Positions 19,993 to 29,660 of a stretch of 64,000 nt of DNA are shown here, in pieces. The stretch comes from an uncultured Alphaproteobacteria bacterium (GTDB lineage: Bacteria; Pseudomonadota; Alphaproteobacteria; HIMB59; GCA-002718135): assembly GCA_902587565.1 (NCBI GenBank), contig CACILT010000001.1:62001-126000 (forward strand). Direction: 5' to 3'. The position numbers and the translations under genes were made by a program. Below the pieces are notes generated by a model, which saw only the letters and a program-made list of their open reading frames with translations, made no database searches and was not told the origin of the DNA. Position 1 is the first letter of the stretch. The number at the start of each line of letters is the position of its first letter.

Positions 19993-20580
19993 ATGCGAAA
20001 AGGTAAGGTTAAAAGAAATACTAAAGAAACCAAGATAAGCTGCGAGGTTAACTTAGATGGTAGTGGTCAATCTAAAATTTCAACTCAAATTGGTTTTTTC
20101 GACCACATGCTTGAATTATTATCCCACCATAGTTTGATTGATTTAAATTTAAACTGTGAAGGAGACATCAACGTTGACTTACACCATTCTGTTGAAGACA
20201 CAGCTTACGCTCTTGCTTTAGCAATGAACAAAGCTCTAGATGATAAAAAAGGCATTAATAGATATGGTTTTTCTTACGTACCCATGGATGAATGCTTATC
20301 GAGATGTGTCATTGATTTAAGTGGAAGACCGGAGCTTGTTTGGAATGTTGATCTTGGTTTAAAAAAAATTGGTGAAATGGACACAGAGTTGTTCCATGAA
20401 TTTTTTAAAGCTTTCTCAAATGAATCAAAATGCAATTTACATATCGAAAATTTATATGGAAAAAATAATCATCATATCATTGAATCATGTTTTAAAGCTT
20501 TTGCTAAAAGTTTGAGATACGCTATTGAGATTGATGATAGAAGAAAAAACGAAATACCTTCGTCAAAAGGCACTCTTTAA
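19993..20580 (+). CDS. hisB: Imidazoleglycerol-phosphate dehydratase
   Basis: 195 residues, the monofunctional HisB. Metal-binding repeats appear as [25 protein letters not shown], and [18 protein letters not shown]. It dehydrates imidazole glycerol phosphate in histidine synthesis. It leads the his cluster; hisH follows after 6 bp. Confidence 0.97.
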   Translation: MRKGKVKRNTKETKISCEVNLDGSGQSKISTQIGFFDHMLELLSHHSLIDLNLNCEGDINVDLHHSVEDTAYALALAMNKALDDKKGINRYGFSYVPMDECLSRCVIDLSGRPELVWNVDLGLKKIGEMDTELFHEFFKAFSNESKCNLHIENLYGKNNHHIIESCFKAFAKSLRYAIEIDDRRKNEIPSSKGTL

Positions 20581-20586
20581 TCTTTA

Positions 20587-21216
20587 ATGAAGAAGATCAC
20601 CATAGTAGATTATGGATCAGGCAATGTTTTGTCTGCACAAAAATCTTTTCTAAAGATAGCAAAAGACAACAATATTGAGGTTGACGTTTTAATTTCAAAA
20701 AAACTGAATGATGTAAAAAATTCAACTCATGTTGTATTGCCTGGTCAAGGAGCATTTTCTACATGTATGAATGGTTTAAAAAAAACCGATGGATTGATTG
20801 ATGAGCTTTCTGAGTTTGCATTAATAAAAAAGAAACCATTTTTAGGAATATGTGTTGGTATGCAAATGCTAGCTGAGATGAGTGAAGAAAATGGAGCTCA
20901 TGAAGGGTTAGGCTGGATAGACGGTCAAATTAAATTATTACCAGGAGATAATTTAAAACTTCCTCATATGGGGTGGAACTTGGCAATACCAACAAATTCA
21001 AAATACAATAACTTAATCTCAAATAAAAATGACTATTACTTTGTTCACTCATATTATTTCGATTGTGCCAATAAAGACAATATTTTGGCAGAAACTAAGT
21101 ACGGAACAAATTTTGCTTCAATAGTTGGAAAAGAAAATATATATGGCGTGCAGTTTCATCCTGAAAAAAGTTCCTCCCAAGGATTAAACTTAATAAAAGA
21201 ATTTATTGGAGTATGA
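20587..21216 (+). CDS. hisH: Imidazole glycerol phosphate synthase glutaminase subunit HisH
   Basis: 209 residues. Class I glutamine amidotransferase with nucleophile Cys in GICVGMQML and the His-Glu pair in VQFHPEKSS. It supplies ammonia to HisF, encoded 1.3 kb downstream. Its stop overlaps the start of the GNAT gene (ATGA). Confidence 0.97.
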   Translation: MKKITIVDYGSGNVLSAQKSFLKIAKDNNIEVDVLISKKLNDVKNSTHVVLPGQGAFSTCMNGLKKTDGLIDELSEFALIKKKPFLGICVGMQMLAEMSEENGAHEGLGWIDGQIKLLPGDNLKLPHMGWNLAIPTNSKYNNLISNKNDYYFVHSYYFDCANKDNILAETKYGTNFASIVGKENIYGVQFHPEKSSSQGLNLIKEFIGV

Positions 21217-21755
21217 ACATGTCTACACAACTAAAAGAAAAAATTAATATTTCAGTTGATAATATTGAAAAACTTACAGATGTGGATTTGGCAGATCTTT
21301 GTAATATCACAGAGCAAGCAATTAAAGCTGGAGGAGGTTTTGGTTGGTTAAGAGTTCCAACAAGAGATATTCTAATTGATTATTGGACAAAAAGAACCAA
21401 TGATAAATATATCAAACTTATTGTTGGCAGACTTAACGGCGTTATAGCCGGCACACTTCAAGTAGCGTATGAGGCTCCTAATATTGAGTCTAGAAAAAAT
21501 ATTGCGCGCATAAGAAGACAATTTGTTGCTCCTTGGGCAAGAGGTTATGGATTAGCTAAAACAATGATTGACCACACTGAACAAATTGCAAAAGAGGATA
21601 ATATTAAATCTTTGCAGTTAGCCGTTAGAGAAACACAAGATGCAGCAATACAACTTTTTACAGGTAAAAATTATACCAAGTGGGGTGAAAACCCTTATTA
21701 TGCTTATATTAACGGAAGCTTTATCAAAGGTTATTATTATTATAAAAATCTGTAG
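21213..21755 (+). CDS. GNAT-family N-acetyltransferase inside the his operon
   Basis: 180 residues. The acetyl-CoA pyrophosphate loop is seen in RRQFVAPWARGYGLAKTMIDH, followed by SLQLAVRETQDAAIQLFTGKNYTKWG, typical of GNAT motifs A and B. The substrate is unknown. It is tightly coupled: 4-bp overlap with hisH and 1-bp overlap (TAGTG) with hisA, so it is translated with the histidine enzymes. Whether it acts on a histidine intermediate or on HisH/F protein is open. Confidence 0.85.
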   Translation: MNMSTQLKEKINISVDNIEKLTDVDLADLCNITEQAIKAGGGFGWLRVPTRDILIDYWTKRTNDKYIKLIVGRLNGVIAGTLQVAYEAPNIESRKNIARIRRQFVAPWARGYGLAKTMIDHTEQIAKEDNIKSLQLAVRETQDAAIQLFTGKNYTKWGENPYYAYINGSFIKGYYYYKNL

Positions 21756-22495
21756 TGCAAATAATACCAGCCATAGATTTAAAAGACAATAAATGCGTTA
21801 GACTTTCTAAAGGCAAAGATAACTCAAGTGTTGTTTATAATGAAGACCCACAAAAACAAGCTACCTACTTTGAACAAATTGGTTGTAAAAAACTACACAT
21901 AGTTGACCTTGATGCTGCTTTTGGTAGATCTAATGTCAATTTTGAAACAATAAAGAAAATTAGAAAATCAATTTCAATACCAATACAATTAGGGGGCGGG
22001 GTTAGAAATTTAGATCTAGCAAAAAAATATTTTGAGGTTGGAATAAATAATTTGATTATTGGCTCAATGTCTGTTGAAAAACCAAACGAAGCTATAATTT
22101 TATCAAATAAGTATGCGGACAAAGTATATGTATCATTAGATATTTTTGAAAATAACATAATGATAAAGGGATGGGATGAAAATTCAGGAAAGAAAATACA
22201 AGATATTCTTGATATTTATACTGGTTCAAAAATTAAAGGATATATAATTACAGATATTCAAAACGATGGAATGTTAAAGGGCTTAAATTTAGATTTTGTA
22301 AATAATTTTTTAAAAAAAATAAACTTAATTAAAAAATTTAATAAAAAAATCATTATCGCTGGTGGTTTAACAGATTACTCTGATCTAATAAATTTGAAAA
22401 AACTTAACACAAAAAATATTGAAGGAATAATTTCCGGCAAATCTTTTTACGAAGGAAAGATTGATTTAGTAGAAGCACAAAAAATTTTAAACTAA
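21755..22495 (+). CDS. hisA: ProFAR isomerase HisA
   Basis: 246 residues, TIM-barrel isomerase. Starts at GTG overlapping the GNAT stop. [18 protein letters not shown] has the catalytic Asp, with phosphate-binding GGGVRN and [12 protein letters not shown] further on. Converts ProFAR to PRFAR, the substrate of HisHF. Confidence 0.95.
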   Translation: MQIIPAIDLKDNKCVRLSKGKDNSSVVYNEDPQKQATYFEQIGCKKLHIVDLDAAFGRSNVNFETIKKIRKSISIPIQLGGGVRNLDLAKKYFEVGINNLIIGSMSVEKPNEAIILSNKYADKVYVSLDIFENNIMIKGWDENSGKKIQDILDIYTGSKIKGYIITDIQNDGMLKGLNLDFVNNFLKKINLIKKFNKKIIIAGGLTDYSDLINLKKLNTKNIEGIISGKSFYEGKIDLVEAQKILN

Positions 22496-22496
22496 G

Positions 22497-23252
22497 ATGG
22501 TAAAAATAAGAATCATTCCTTGCTTAGACGTTAAAGATGGAAGAGTTGTAAAGGGTATCAATTTTTTAAATCTAATTGATGCGGGAGACCCTGTAGAACA
22601 AGCAAAACACTATTCTGACAATGGAGCTGACGAAATATGTTTTTTAGATATTAGCGCATCATTAGAAAATAGAGATACTATGATTAATGTAGTAAAAAGG
22701 ACTGCAAATGAGGTTTTTATTCCCCTTACAGTTGGAGGCGGCATTTCATCAATAGAAAATATAAAAGCCTTACTTAAGGCTGGCGCTGATAAAATCTCAA
22801 TAAATTCTGCCGCAATTAAAAATCCAAATATTATTAAAGAAGCTTCTGAATATTTTGGAAACCAATGTATTGTCGTGGCTGTTGATGCAAAAAAACATAA
22901 TAATGATTGGTTTGTTTACTCTCATGGCGGCACAAAGAAAACTGATTTATTTGCATTAAGCTGGATAGAAAAAGCTCAAAAACTTGGAGCTGGTGAAATA
23001 CTTTTAACATCAATGGACAAGGATGGTACAAAATCTGGTTTTGACAATGAACTACTAGGCAAGGTTTCAGAATTTTTAAGGATACCCCTTATTGCTAGTG
23101 GAGGAGTTGGGGCTCTAGATCATTTTTATGACGGTATAGTTAAAGGCAAAGCTGACGCATTATTAGCAGCCTCAGTCTTTCATTTTAATGAAATAAGCAT
23201 TAAAGAGGTAAAAAAATACTTAATAGATAAAAATATAAGCATCAGAGACTAA
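22497..23252 (+). CDS. hisF: Imidazole glycerol phosphate synthase cyclase subunit HisF
   Basis: 251 residues, TIM barrel paralogous to His[17 protein letters not shown] carries the catalytic Asp, LTVGGGISS and [13 protein letters not shown] bind phosphate, and [12 protein letters not shown] has the second Asp. Works with HisH. It begins 1 bp after hisA. Confidence 0.97.
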   Translation: MVKIRIIPCLDVKDGRVVKGINFLNLIDAGDPVEQAKHYSDNGADEICFLDISASLENRDTMINVVKRTANEVFIPLTVGGGISSIENIKALLKAGADKISINSAAIKNPNIIKEASEYFGNQCIVVAVDAKKHNNDWFVYSHGGTKKTDLFALSWIEKAQKLGAGEILLTSMDKDGTKSGFDNELLGKVSEFLRIPLIASGGVGALDHFYDGIVKGKADALLAASVFHFNEISIKEVKKYLIDKNISIRD

Positions 23253-23257
23253 ATTTT

Positions 23258-23530
23258 ATGAAAATTGAAGAATTAAATGAAATTATAAATAACAGAATAC
23301 AAAAAAGAAAAAAAAATTCGTATACTAATAAATTATTAAAGCTAGGACCAAAAAAGATAGCTCAAAAGTTTGGTGAAGAATCTTCTGAGTTAATTATAGA
23401 TTTTTTAAAAGGATCAAAACAAAGAACAATAGAAGAGGCTGTTGATGTAATTTATCATCTTCTTATTTTATTAAAGTCAAAAAAAATTACTATAAATGAA
23501 ATTCACAAAGAATTAGATAAAAGAAAATAA
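23258..23530 (+). CDS. hisE: Phosphoribosyl-ATP pyrophosphatase HisE
   Basis: 90 residues, monofunctional PRA-PH of the all-alpha NTP pyrophosphatase fold; KFGEESSELIIDFLKG and EEAVDVIYHLLILL give the metal-binding Glu/Asp set. The partner cyclohydrolase HisI is separate, at 47.3 kb. Confidence 0.93.
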   Translation: MKIEELNEIINNRIQKRKKNSYTNKLLKLGPKKIAQKFGEESSELIIDFLKGSKQRTIEEAVDVIYHLLILLKSKKITINEIHKELDKRK

Positions 23531-23536
23531 AATATT

Positions 23537-23887
23537 ATGTATGATGAAAATAATATATTTGCCAAAATATTAAGAAAAGAAATTCCTTGTGATAAAATTT
23601 ATGAAGATGAGTTCAGTCTTTTTTTTAATGACATTAATCCACAAGCAAAAGTACACGTTTTAGGAATACCTAAATTTCCATGTACCACATTTTCTGATTT
23701 TATAAAAAATACAGACAATAAAATAGTATCATCTTTTTTTAAAAGTGTACAACTTGTAATAAACAGGCTTAATATTGAGAAAGAGGGTTATAGACTGATT
23801 ACTAACTCAGGAATAAATGGAGGACAAGAAGTTCCACATTTTCATATTCATATACTGGCTGGTGAAAAGATTGGTAGATTAAGATGA
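23537..23887 (+). CDS. HIT family hydrolase (HinT-like)
   Basis: 116 residues. NIFAKILRKEIPCDKIYEDE at the N-terminus and the HIT triad VPHFHIHILAG near the C-terminus mark a nucleoside phosphoramidase-type HIT protein. It closes the his operon 6 bp after hisE, a common place for hinT-like genes in this class. Its 3' end overlaps convergent dolP by 9 bp. Confidence 0.93.
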   Translation: MYDENNIFAKILRKEIPCDKIYEDEFSLFFNDINPQAKVHVLGIPKFPCTTFSDFIKNTDNKIVSSFFKSVQLVINRLNIEKEGYRLITNSGINGGQEVPHFHIHILAGEKIGRLR

Positions 23888-24490
23888 TTCTTCTGCTACA
23901 ATTACATAGTTAACTATTTCTTTAACACCCTTAATTGTTTTTAATGCTTCTATTAAAGACCCTAGCAGTTCTGGATTAGAAGTTATACCCGCAATGTATA
24001 ATTTACCTTGAATAGTCTCAAAATTATAACCAACAGCTTTCAAACCTACCGTTTTAGCTGCAATTCCCCTTGCCTGAGTGTTTATCCAAAGATCGCTTGC
24101 ATAATCTTTTAACCCTGAACGATTACCAATTTCTATTTCATTTATAACCTCTTTAACGCCCTCAACCTCCCACACAAGTCTAACGGCTTCAATTCGAATT
24201 TCTTGATTGTCTACCAGGCCTGTTAGTAAAACTCTTCCTTCTAATATACTTGTATTTATATTAACGAATAGATTATTTCCTGCATTTATAAATTTTGCTG
24301 CAATATTTACTTTTATTGTAGTGTCATCAACCACTGTTCCAAGAGATCTTTCACCCTCAGCTACAACCAAAGCTGTCCCCCCTCCACTTGCTAATATATT
24401 TGTTGGTGAGCAACCATAGATAATTGCTGATAGTATTAAAACATTGCATAAAAAAATAATTTTTATGTATTTTTTAAATTTAATAACCAT
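23879..24490 (-). CDS. dolP: BON-domain lipoprotein (DolP/YraP-like)
   Basis: 203 residues. Signal peptide with lipobox IIYGC, then two BON domains (DDTTIKVNIAAKFINAG...LLTGLVDNQEIRIEAVRLVWEVEGVKEVINEI, and a second ending in IKGVKEIVNYVIV). In Enterobacteria DolP supports outer-membrane integrity and BAM function. Its neighbours rsmI and lpoA reproduce the E. coli rsmI-lpoA-yraN-dolP cluster, though no yraN is seen here. It overlaps rsmI by 28 bp. Confidence 0.85.
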   Translation of the reverse strand: MVIKFKKYIKIIFLCNVLILSAIIYGCSPTNILASGGGTALVVAEGERSLGTVVDDTTIKVNIAAKFINAGNNLFVNINTSILEGRVLLTGLVDNQEIRIEAVRLVWEVEGVKEVINEIEIGNRSGLKDYASDLWINTQARGIAAKTVGLKAVGYNFETIQGKLYIAGITSNPELLGSLIEALKTIKGVKEIVNYVIVAEESS

Positions 24491-25302
24491 TTGTATATTA
24501 TATTTCTTTTTATATTTGATAATTTATGCACTATTTCAACGACTTCGGTCAAAGAAAATTTACCTAAAAGTTTTTTTATTACATTATTTAAATTTCCTAA
24601 ATCTATATTTTTGTCTGTTTTCAAATCACTTCCCTCAACAACAAACACAAATTCTCCTTTCATATTTTTATCATTTTTATATAATTCTTCCTTAATTTGT
24701 TTAGCCGTACCCCTAAAGACAAATTCATTTACTTTTGTTAATTCTTTACAAACACTTAAAGGTCTTTGACTCATAAAATTTTCAATGCATTCGAGACACA
24801 TTTCTAGTTTATGAGTTGATACAAAAAAAACAGAGGTTGTTCTTGAGTTTTCTATATTTTTAATAAAATCAATTATCTTTTTTTTTGTTTTTGGCAAGAA
24901 ACCTAAATATGTGAAATTATTTAATGATAAACCAGACAATTGTAACGCAACAATAACTGATGTAGGTCCAGGAATACAAGTTAAGCTTATTTTTTTATTT
25001 ATACAATGTCTTATTAGTTTGTGTCCTGGATCTGATATAAGTGGTGAGCCAGCATCTGAAATCAATACAAATTTTTTATTATTTAGATCATTCTCGATTT
25101 TTTTAATGACTTTTATTTCATTGTGATCGTGAATAGAAATTAATTTCTTTTTAATGCCTAATTTGTTAAGTAATTTAAGTGAATGTTTTGGATTTTCACA
25201 TATAACAAAATCGCTTATTATCAGGGTATCAACAGCTCTTTTCGATATGTCGTCTAGATTTCCAATCGGGGTTGCAACAATTGTTAATCCACCACTACTC
25301 AT
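24463..25302 (-). CDS. rsmI: 16S rRNA (cytidine1402-2'-O)-methyltransferase RsmI
   Basis: About 279 residues. MSSGGLTIVATPIGNLDDIS is the characteristic start, so the ATG at 25302 is chosen; an open frame continues upstream but is unrelated to the family. VISDAGSPLISDPGHKLI and CIPGPTSVIVALQLSG are tetrapyrrole-methylase-fold motifs. Its 5' end overlaps the 5' end of divergent lpoA by 56 bp if the lpoA start is right. Confidence 0.93.
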   Translation of the reverse strand: MSSGGLTIVATPIGNLDDISKRAVDTLIISDFVICENPKHSLKLLNKLGIKKKLISIHDHNEIKVIKKIENDLNNKKFVLISDAGSPLISDPGHKLIRHCINKKISLTCIPGPTSVIVALQLSGLSLNNFTYLGFLPKTKKKIIDFIKNIENSRTTSVFFVSTHKLEMCLECIENFMSQRPLSVCKELTKVNEFVFRGTAKQIKEELYKNDKNMKGEFVFVVEGSDLKTDKNIDLGNLNNVIKKLLGKFSLTEVVEIVHKLSNIKRNIIYKWLLNLKNT

Positions 25303-26563
25303 AATTATATTTATACTACTTATATTTTTAATCTCTTGTTCACCAGTAGATTTATCAACTAAACCAACTAAAAATGATAATGAAATTTCCACAAGAGAAA
25401 CTGACAACGCAAAGAAACAGGTAGCTATTGAATCCAAAGAAATTGAGATACCAGCTAAAAAAATTTATAAAGGCGATATAAACAAAACAATCACTGTAAT
25501 TTTACCAAAACAAGAAGAACAGAACCTCACAAAACAGTTTACCAATATAATTGAATTAGGATTATTTAATTTGCAACTAAAAAGCGCAAGGTTTGATTTT
25601 AATTATTTTCAAAATCAAGATGATTTAAAAAAAATTATTGAAACTAATTCTTCAAAGGGTAAAATTTTTTTTGGTCCTTTAAAAAATAAAAATACAGAAA
25701 TCATAAGTGAACTTTGTGATGGTAATATAATATTTTTCTCGTTTGCTTCAGATACTTCTTTAGCAAAAGATTGTATTTATTTAATTAATTTTTTTCCTAA
25801 AAACGAATTAATTGAACTGTTTAATTTTTTAGATGAGGATTCAAAAGTTGCACTTTTATATCCCGAGAACAACTATGGCTATTTTGTTAACTCAATTATT
25901 GATGAAATTGTAAATAGCAGTGAAGCAATTATTGTAAACAGATCATCTTACAAAAATGATTTATCAAATGTTAGAGACTCAATTAGAGAGCTAGGTAAAT
26001 ATGAGCTTAGGAAATATGAACTTAACAGACAAAAACTTATTTTATCAAAAAAAACAGATGACACATCAAAGCAAAGATTAAAAAAACTTCAGAAATTTAA
26101 AACTACTAGTGATTATGAATTTACACATGTATTAATAGCAGACTATGGTTTAAACTTGTTAAAAGTTGCTCCGTTATTGCCATATTACGACATTGATCCA
26201 AACATCGTTCAGTTTATGGGAACGGGAGTAATTGATGACAAAAGTTTTTTTTACGAACCATCACTACAAGGCACTATTTTCCCTGGTGCTCCCAAAGAAA
26301 GACGAATAGATTTAAAAAATAAATATCAAAAAATATATAATACAGATTTTTTAAGAATCTTAACATTGCCTTATGATTTAATTGGTTTAATTAATTTTAT
26401 TTTTGTTAAACAATATAAATTTGATCAATTTATCGAATTATTGAACAATCAAAACATTAAATTTGATGGTGTAGATGGGAATTTTAATTTCCGAAACAAT
26501 GTGATCGAAAGAGATTTAAAAATTCTAAAAATTCAAAACGGAGATTCATTATTAATTAATTAA
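25247..26563 (+). CDS. lpoA: Penicillin-binding protein activator LpoA-like lipoprotein
   Basis: About 438 residues. Lipobox LISC follows a strong hydrophobic stretch, then a low-complexity linker, then a periplasmic-binding-protein-like domain (KITVILPKQEEQNL-type start, SKVALLYPENNYG, LQGTIFPGAPKERR). LpoA activates PBP1A from the outer membrane. The only ATG/GTG/TTG giving a credible signal peptide in this frame is the ATG at 25247 (MSSRFPIG), which forces a 56-bp divergent overlap with rsmI. Sequence is divergent; context supports the call. Confidence 0.75.
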   Translation: MSSRFPIGVATIVNPPLLIIIFILLIFLISCSPVDLSTKPTKNDNEISTRETDNAKKQVAIESKEIEIPAKKIYKGDINKTITVILPKQEEQNLTKQFTNIIELGLFNLQLKSARFDFNYFQNQDDLKKIIETNSSKGKIFFGPLKNKNTEIISELCDGNIIFFSFASDTSLAKDCIYLINFFPKNELIELFNFLDEDSKVALLYPENNYGYFVNSIIDEIVNSSEAIIVNRSSYKNDLSNVRDSIRELGKYELRKYELNRQKLILSKKTDDTSKQRLKKLQKFKTTSDYEFTHVLIADYGLNLLKVAPLLPYYDIDPNIVQFMGTGVIDDKSFFYEPSLQGTIFPGAPKERRIDLKNKYQKIYNTDFLRILTLPYDLIGLINFIFVKQYKFDQFIELLNNQNIKFDGVDGNFNFRNNVIERDLKILKIQNGDSLLIN

Positions 26564-27138
26564 AAAGAAAATTTATTAACTTTGTTACCGCAATAGACCT
26601 GTGACTTACTGAATTTTTTTGTTTTAACTTCATTTCAGCTAATGTTATTTTGAAATTTAAAGGAATGAATATAGGGTCATAACCAAAACCATTTAAGCCC
26701 CTTTTTTTTAAAGTTATCGTGCCATCAATTCTTCCATTAAATAAAATATTTTGTCTGCGGTCTGTAGTTAAGCTTATAGATGTTTTAAAAAAAGCCCTAT
26801 CTTTTTTAACTTTATTTATTTTTTTAAAAATATAATTAAAACAATCTTCCTTCGTTTTAAATTTTTCCAGAAACCTTTTTGATAAAACTCCAGGAGCCCA
26901 TTTCAAGCTTTCAATACATATCCCTGAGTCATCTGCAAAACAAGGAATACCAAATTTATCAAAACCGTAATTTGATTTTATAATAGCATTCTCTTCAAAT
27001 GTTTTCCCCACTTCTTTTGGTTCTCCAGCAATACTTACGTCTTCTAACGTTAAAACTTTAACACTTTTAAATTTAAATAATTTTTTTTATTTCTTTAATT
27101 TTATCTTTATTACTAGAAAAAAATAATATTTCCTTCAA
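26556..27138 (-). pseudogene. rdgB: dITP/XTP pyrophosphatase RdgB, frame broken at an A8 run
   Basis: The downstream 151 codons encode most of RdgB (KTFEENAIIKS, CFADDSGICIESLKWAPGVLS, NGFGYDPIF, SHRSIA). The missing N-terminus is present in another frame: from a TTG at 27138 the strand reads MKEILFFSSNKDKIKEIKK, a family-like start, then meets a stop just after eight A's (27081-27088 on the + strand as T8). With seven A's the frames join as ...KEIKKLFKFKSVKVLTLEDV... through GEPKEVGKTFEEN. The enzyme hydrolyses dITP/XTP. A sequencing error, real inactivation or slippage rescue are all possible. Confidence 0.88.
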
Positions 27139-27139
27139 G

Positions 27140-27850
27140 TTACTTCAATGCCTCTTTTTGTTTAGATATTATTTCTTTAATTCCATTTTTAGCTAGTGAA
27201 AAAATTTCTGAAAATTGTTCATCATTAAAAAAAAATTCTTCTCCTGTAACCTGTATTTCAGATATTTCGCCTGAGTCACATATAACAAAGTTTGCATCAA
27301 CTTGTGCTTTTGAATCCTCTTCATAATCCAGATCAAGCATAGGACTATTATCTACAATGCCGGTTGATACGGCACCAATAAAATTTTTAATAATTGGTTT
27401 TTGTAAATTATAATTATTTTTTAGTTTCTCTATGGCTATGTATAAAGAGATGAAACCGCCACTTATAGAAGCTGTTCTTGTTCCTCCATCCGCCTGTATA
27501 ACATCACAATCTATTTTTATCTGTCTTTCGCCCAAATTGGCAAGATCGACTATTGATCTTAAGCTCCGTCCTATCAAGCGTTGTATCTCTTGTGTTCTCC
27601 CCGACTGTTTACCTTTGGCCGCCTCTCTATCCATCCTAGTATTTGTTGATCTTGGTAACATACCATATTCTGCAGTTACCCACCCTTTACCTGTATTCTT
27701 TAACCAATGAGGCACCTTTTCATCAATTGTAGCTAAACATAGCACATGTGTATTACCAAATTTTACCAAACATGATCCATCAGCATGTATACTGACATTT
27801 TTCTCAAACGAAATTTTCCTCATTTCATTGAAGGATCTATCTTTTCTCAT
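27140..27850 (-). CDS. rph: Ribonuclease PH
   Basis: 236 residues. Phosphorolytic 3'-5' exoribonuclease that trims tRNA 3' ends. [41 protein letters not shown] is the catalytic and RNA-binding region, and [17 protein letters not shown] is also typical. It is followed by rdgB after 1 bp, the common rph-rdgB pair, and is divergent from hrcA across 47 bp. Confidence 0.97.
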   Translation of the reverse strand: MRKDRSFNEMRKISFEKNVSIHADGSCLVKFGNTHVLCLATIDEKVPHWLKNTGKGWVTAEYGMLPRSTNTRMDREAAKGKQSGRTQEIQRLIGRSLRSIVDLANLGERQIKIDCDVIQADGGTRTASISGGFISLYIAIEKLKNNYNLQKPIIKNFIGAVSTGIVDNSPMLDLDYEEDSKAQVDANFVICDSGEISEIQVTGEEFFFNDEQFSEIFSLAKNGIKEIISKQKEALK

Positions 27851-27897
27851 ATAAATTTAATAATAGTAGATAAATATTATTTTTAAATAAAATTCTT

Positions 27898-28944
27898 ATG
27901 TCTGATAATGTATATGCACAAATTAACGATAGATCGAAATTAATTTTTAAAAAATTAGTTGAGTCTTATCTTAAAACCGGATCTCCAGCAGGATCAGAAA
28001 CAATTATGAAGATGGGAGGCTTAAATCTTTCCTCAGCATCGATTAGATCTATTTTATCAAATTTGCAAAAAGAGGGACTACTTTATGCTCCACACAGATC
28101 AGCTGGGAGAATGCCTACTGAAAAAGGGATGCGGTTTTTTGTTGATGGATTATTAGAATTTGGAAGGATATCTAAAGTAGATAAAGAAAACATTAAGCAA
28201 CAGTGCTTAACTAAAGGCAAGTCTTATGAAGAGGTGCTCGATGTTGCTTCTAAAGCTATTTCAGGATTATCAAGTTATGCAGGAATAGTTATTGCACCAA
28301 AATTTCAAAAAAACTTAAAGCATGTTGAATTTATTAGACTAAACAATAGTCAATTAATGCTTATTCTTGCCTATGAGAACGGAGAAGTAGAAAATCGCAT
28401 TGTTGAAGATGATGGAAAATATAATAGCTCACTATTAATACAAGCTTCAAACTACCTTACATCAAAGTTTACTAATAAAAATATTTCTCAAATTAAAAGA
28501 TTAATACAAACAGATATAAAAAATTCACAAAATGAGCTAGAGTCAATTTCTTCCAAATTAATTCAACAAGGTATCATTCAAACTCAGCCCAACAGCAAAA
28601 ATCCTTATATTTTTCTTCATGGTCAATCAAATTTATTAAAAGATGAAATAGTTTCAAAAGATTTAGATCAAATTCGAAATCTTTTTGATGAAATTGAGAA
28701 AAAATCTAGCTTTGTAGATATATTAGAAACCGCAGGAAAAGCAAAAGGGGTACAGATTTTTATTGGATCTAAAAATTTTTTGTTTAAACACTCTGGTCTT
28801 TCTATGGTAATGGCCCCATATAAAAATAATGATCAAGAAATTATAGGAGCTATAGGCGTAGTTGGCCCGACAAGGTTAAACTACTCCAAAATAGTTCCGC
28901 TGGTTGATTATACATCTAAAATTATTGGAAAGGTGATTGATTAA
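27898..28944 (+). CDS. hrcA: Heat-inducible transcription repressor HrcA
   Basis: 348 residues. N-terminal winged helix (KLVESYLKTGSPAGSETI, then SSASIRSILSNLQKEGLLYAPHRSAGRMPTEKG), a GAF-like dimerisation region, and the ending GAIGVVGPTRLNYSKIVPLVDYTSKII. It represses chaperonin genes through CIRCE elements; none is visible in this window. Stop and grpE start overlap by 1 bp. Confidence 0.95.
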   Translation: MSDNVYAQINDRSKLIFKKLVESYLKTGSPAGSETIMKMGGLNLSSASIRSILSNLQKEGLLYAPHRSAGRMPTEKGMRFFVDGLLEFGRISKVDKENIKQQCLTKGKSYEEVLDVASKAISGLSSYAGIVIAPKFQKNLKHVEFIRLNNSQLMLILAYENGEVENRIVEDDGKYNSSLLIQASNYLTSKFTNKNISQIKRLIQTDIKNSQNELESISSKLIQQGIIQTQPNSKNPYIFLHGQSNLLKDEIVSKDLDQIRNLFDEIEKKSSFVDILETAGKAKGVQIFIGSKNFLFKHSGLSMVMAPYKNNDQEIIGAIGVVGPTRLNYSKIVPLVDYTSKIIGKVID

Positions 28945-29615
28945 TGGTTGAGAAAAAAGAAGAAGATAACCAACAAGAGGAAATTAAAGAACCTGATTCT
29001 GAGAATATTGAAAACGAAGAAGATAATAATGATAGTCAAGAAAACACAGATACAGAAGAGACAAACGAAGATGAAAATACAGAGGAAGATACTTTAGAAA
29101 AGGAAATTGAAACACTTAAAGAAGAAAAAATTCGATTACTTGCTGAAATGGAAAACCTTAGAAAAAGATTTGAACGAGAAAAAGTTGAAACGATAAAATT
29201 TGGTAGTATTAATTTAGCAAGAGATATTTTATCGCCGGGAGATAATTTAGAGAGAGCCCTAGATGCTTTACCAGAAGATGAAAACCATCCAGAAAGTATA
29301 AAAAATCTTATCGACGGTTTAAAAATGGTGCTTAAAGAATACAAAAGTACTCTTGAAAAACATGGGGTTAAAAAAATTGAAACTTTAAATCAAAAATTTG
29401 ATCATAATTTTCATCAGGCAATGATGGAAGTTGAAAATAATGATGTTGAAGAAGGAACAGTAGTACAAGAAGTCCAATCTGGCTACACAATGCACGATCG
29501 TTTACTCAGAGCAGCGATGGTTGGAGTTTCCAAAAAACCAGTCGCTAAAACAGAAGAATCTACAGAGGAAAAAGAAGAAGACAGTCCTGAAAATGAGAGT
29601 AAAGAAGAGTCATAA
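28944..29615 (+). CDS. grpE: Nucleotide exchange factor GrpE
   Basis: 223 residues, long for GrpE owing to very acidic N- and C-terminal tails (Glu/Asp/Asn-rich over residues 1-45 and the last 25). The core has the coiled coil (LLAEMENLRKRFEREK), and the beta domain ends FDHNFHQAMMEVENNDVEEGTVVQEVQSGYTMHDRLLRAAMV. It releases ADP from DnaK, encoded next. Confidence 0.95.
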   Translation: MVEKKEEDNQQEEIKEPDSENIENEEDNNDSQENTDTEETNEDENTEEDTLEKEIETLKEEKIRLLAEMENLRKRFEREKVETIKFGSINLARDILSPGDNLERALDALPEDENHPESIKNLIDGLKMVLKEYKSTLEKHGVKKIETLNQKFDHNFHQAMMEVENNDVEEGTVVQEVQSGYTMHDRLLRAAMVGVSKKPVAKTEESTEEKEEDSPENESKEES

Positions 29616-29660
29616 AAAACCCTAAATTACTTGTTTTTTTTAATATAAATATGGAACATC

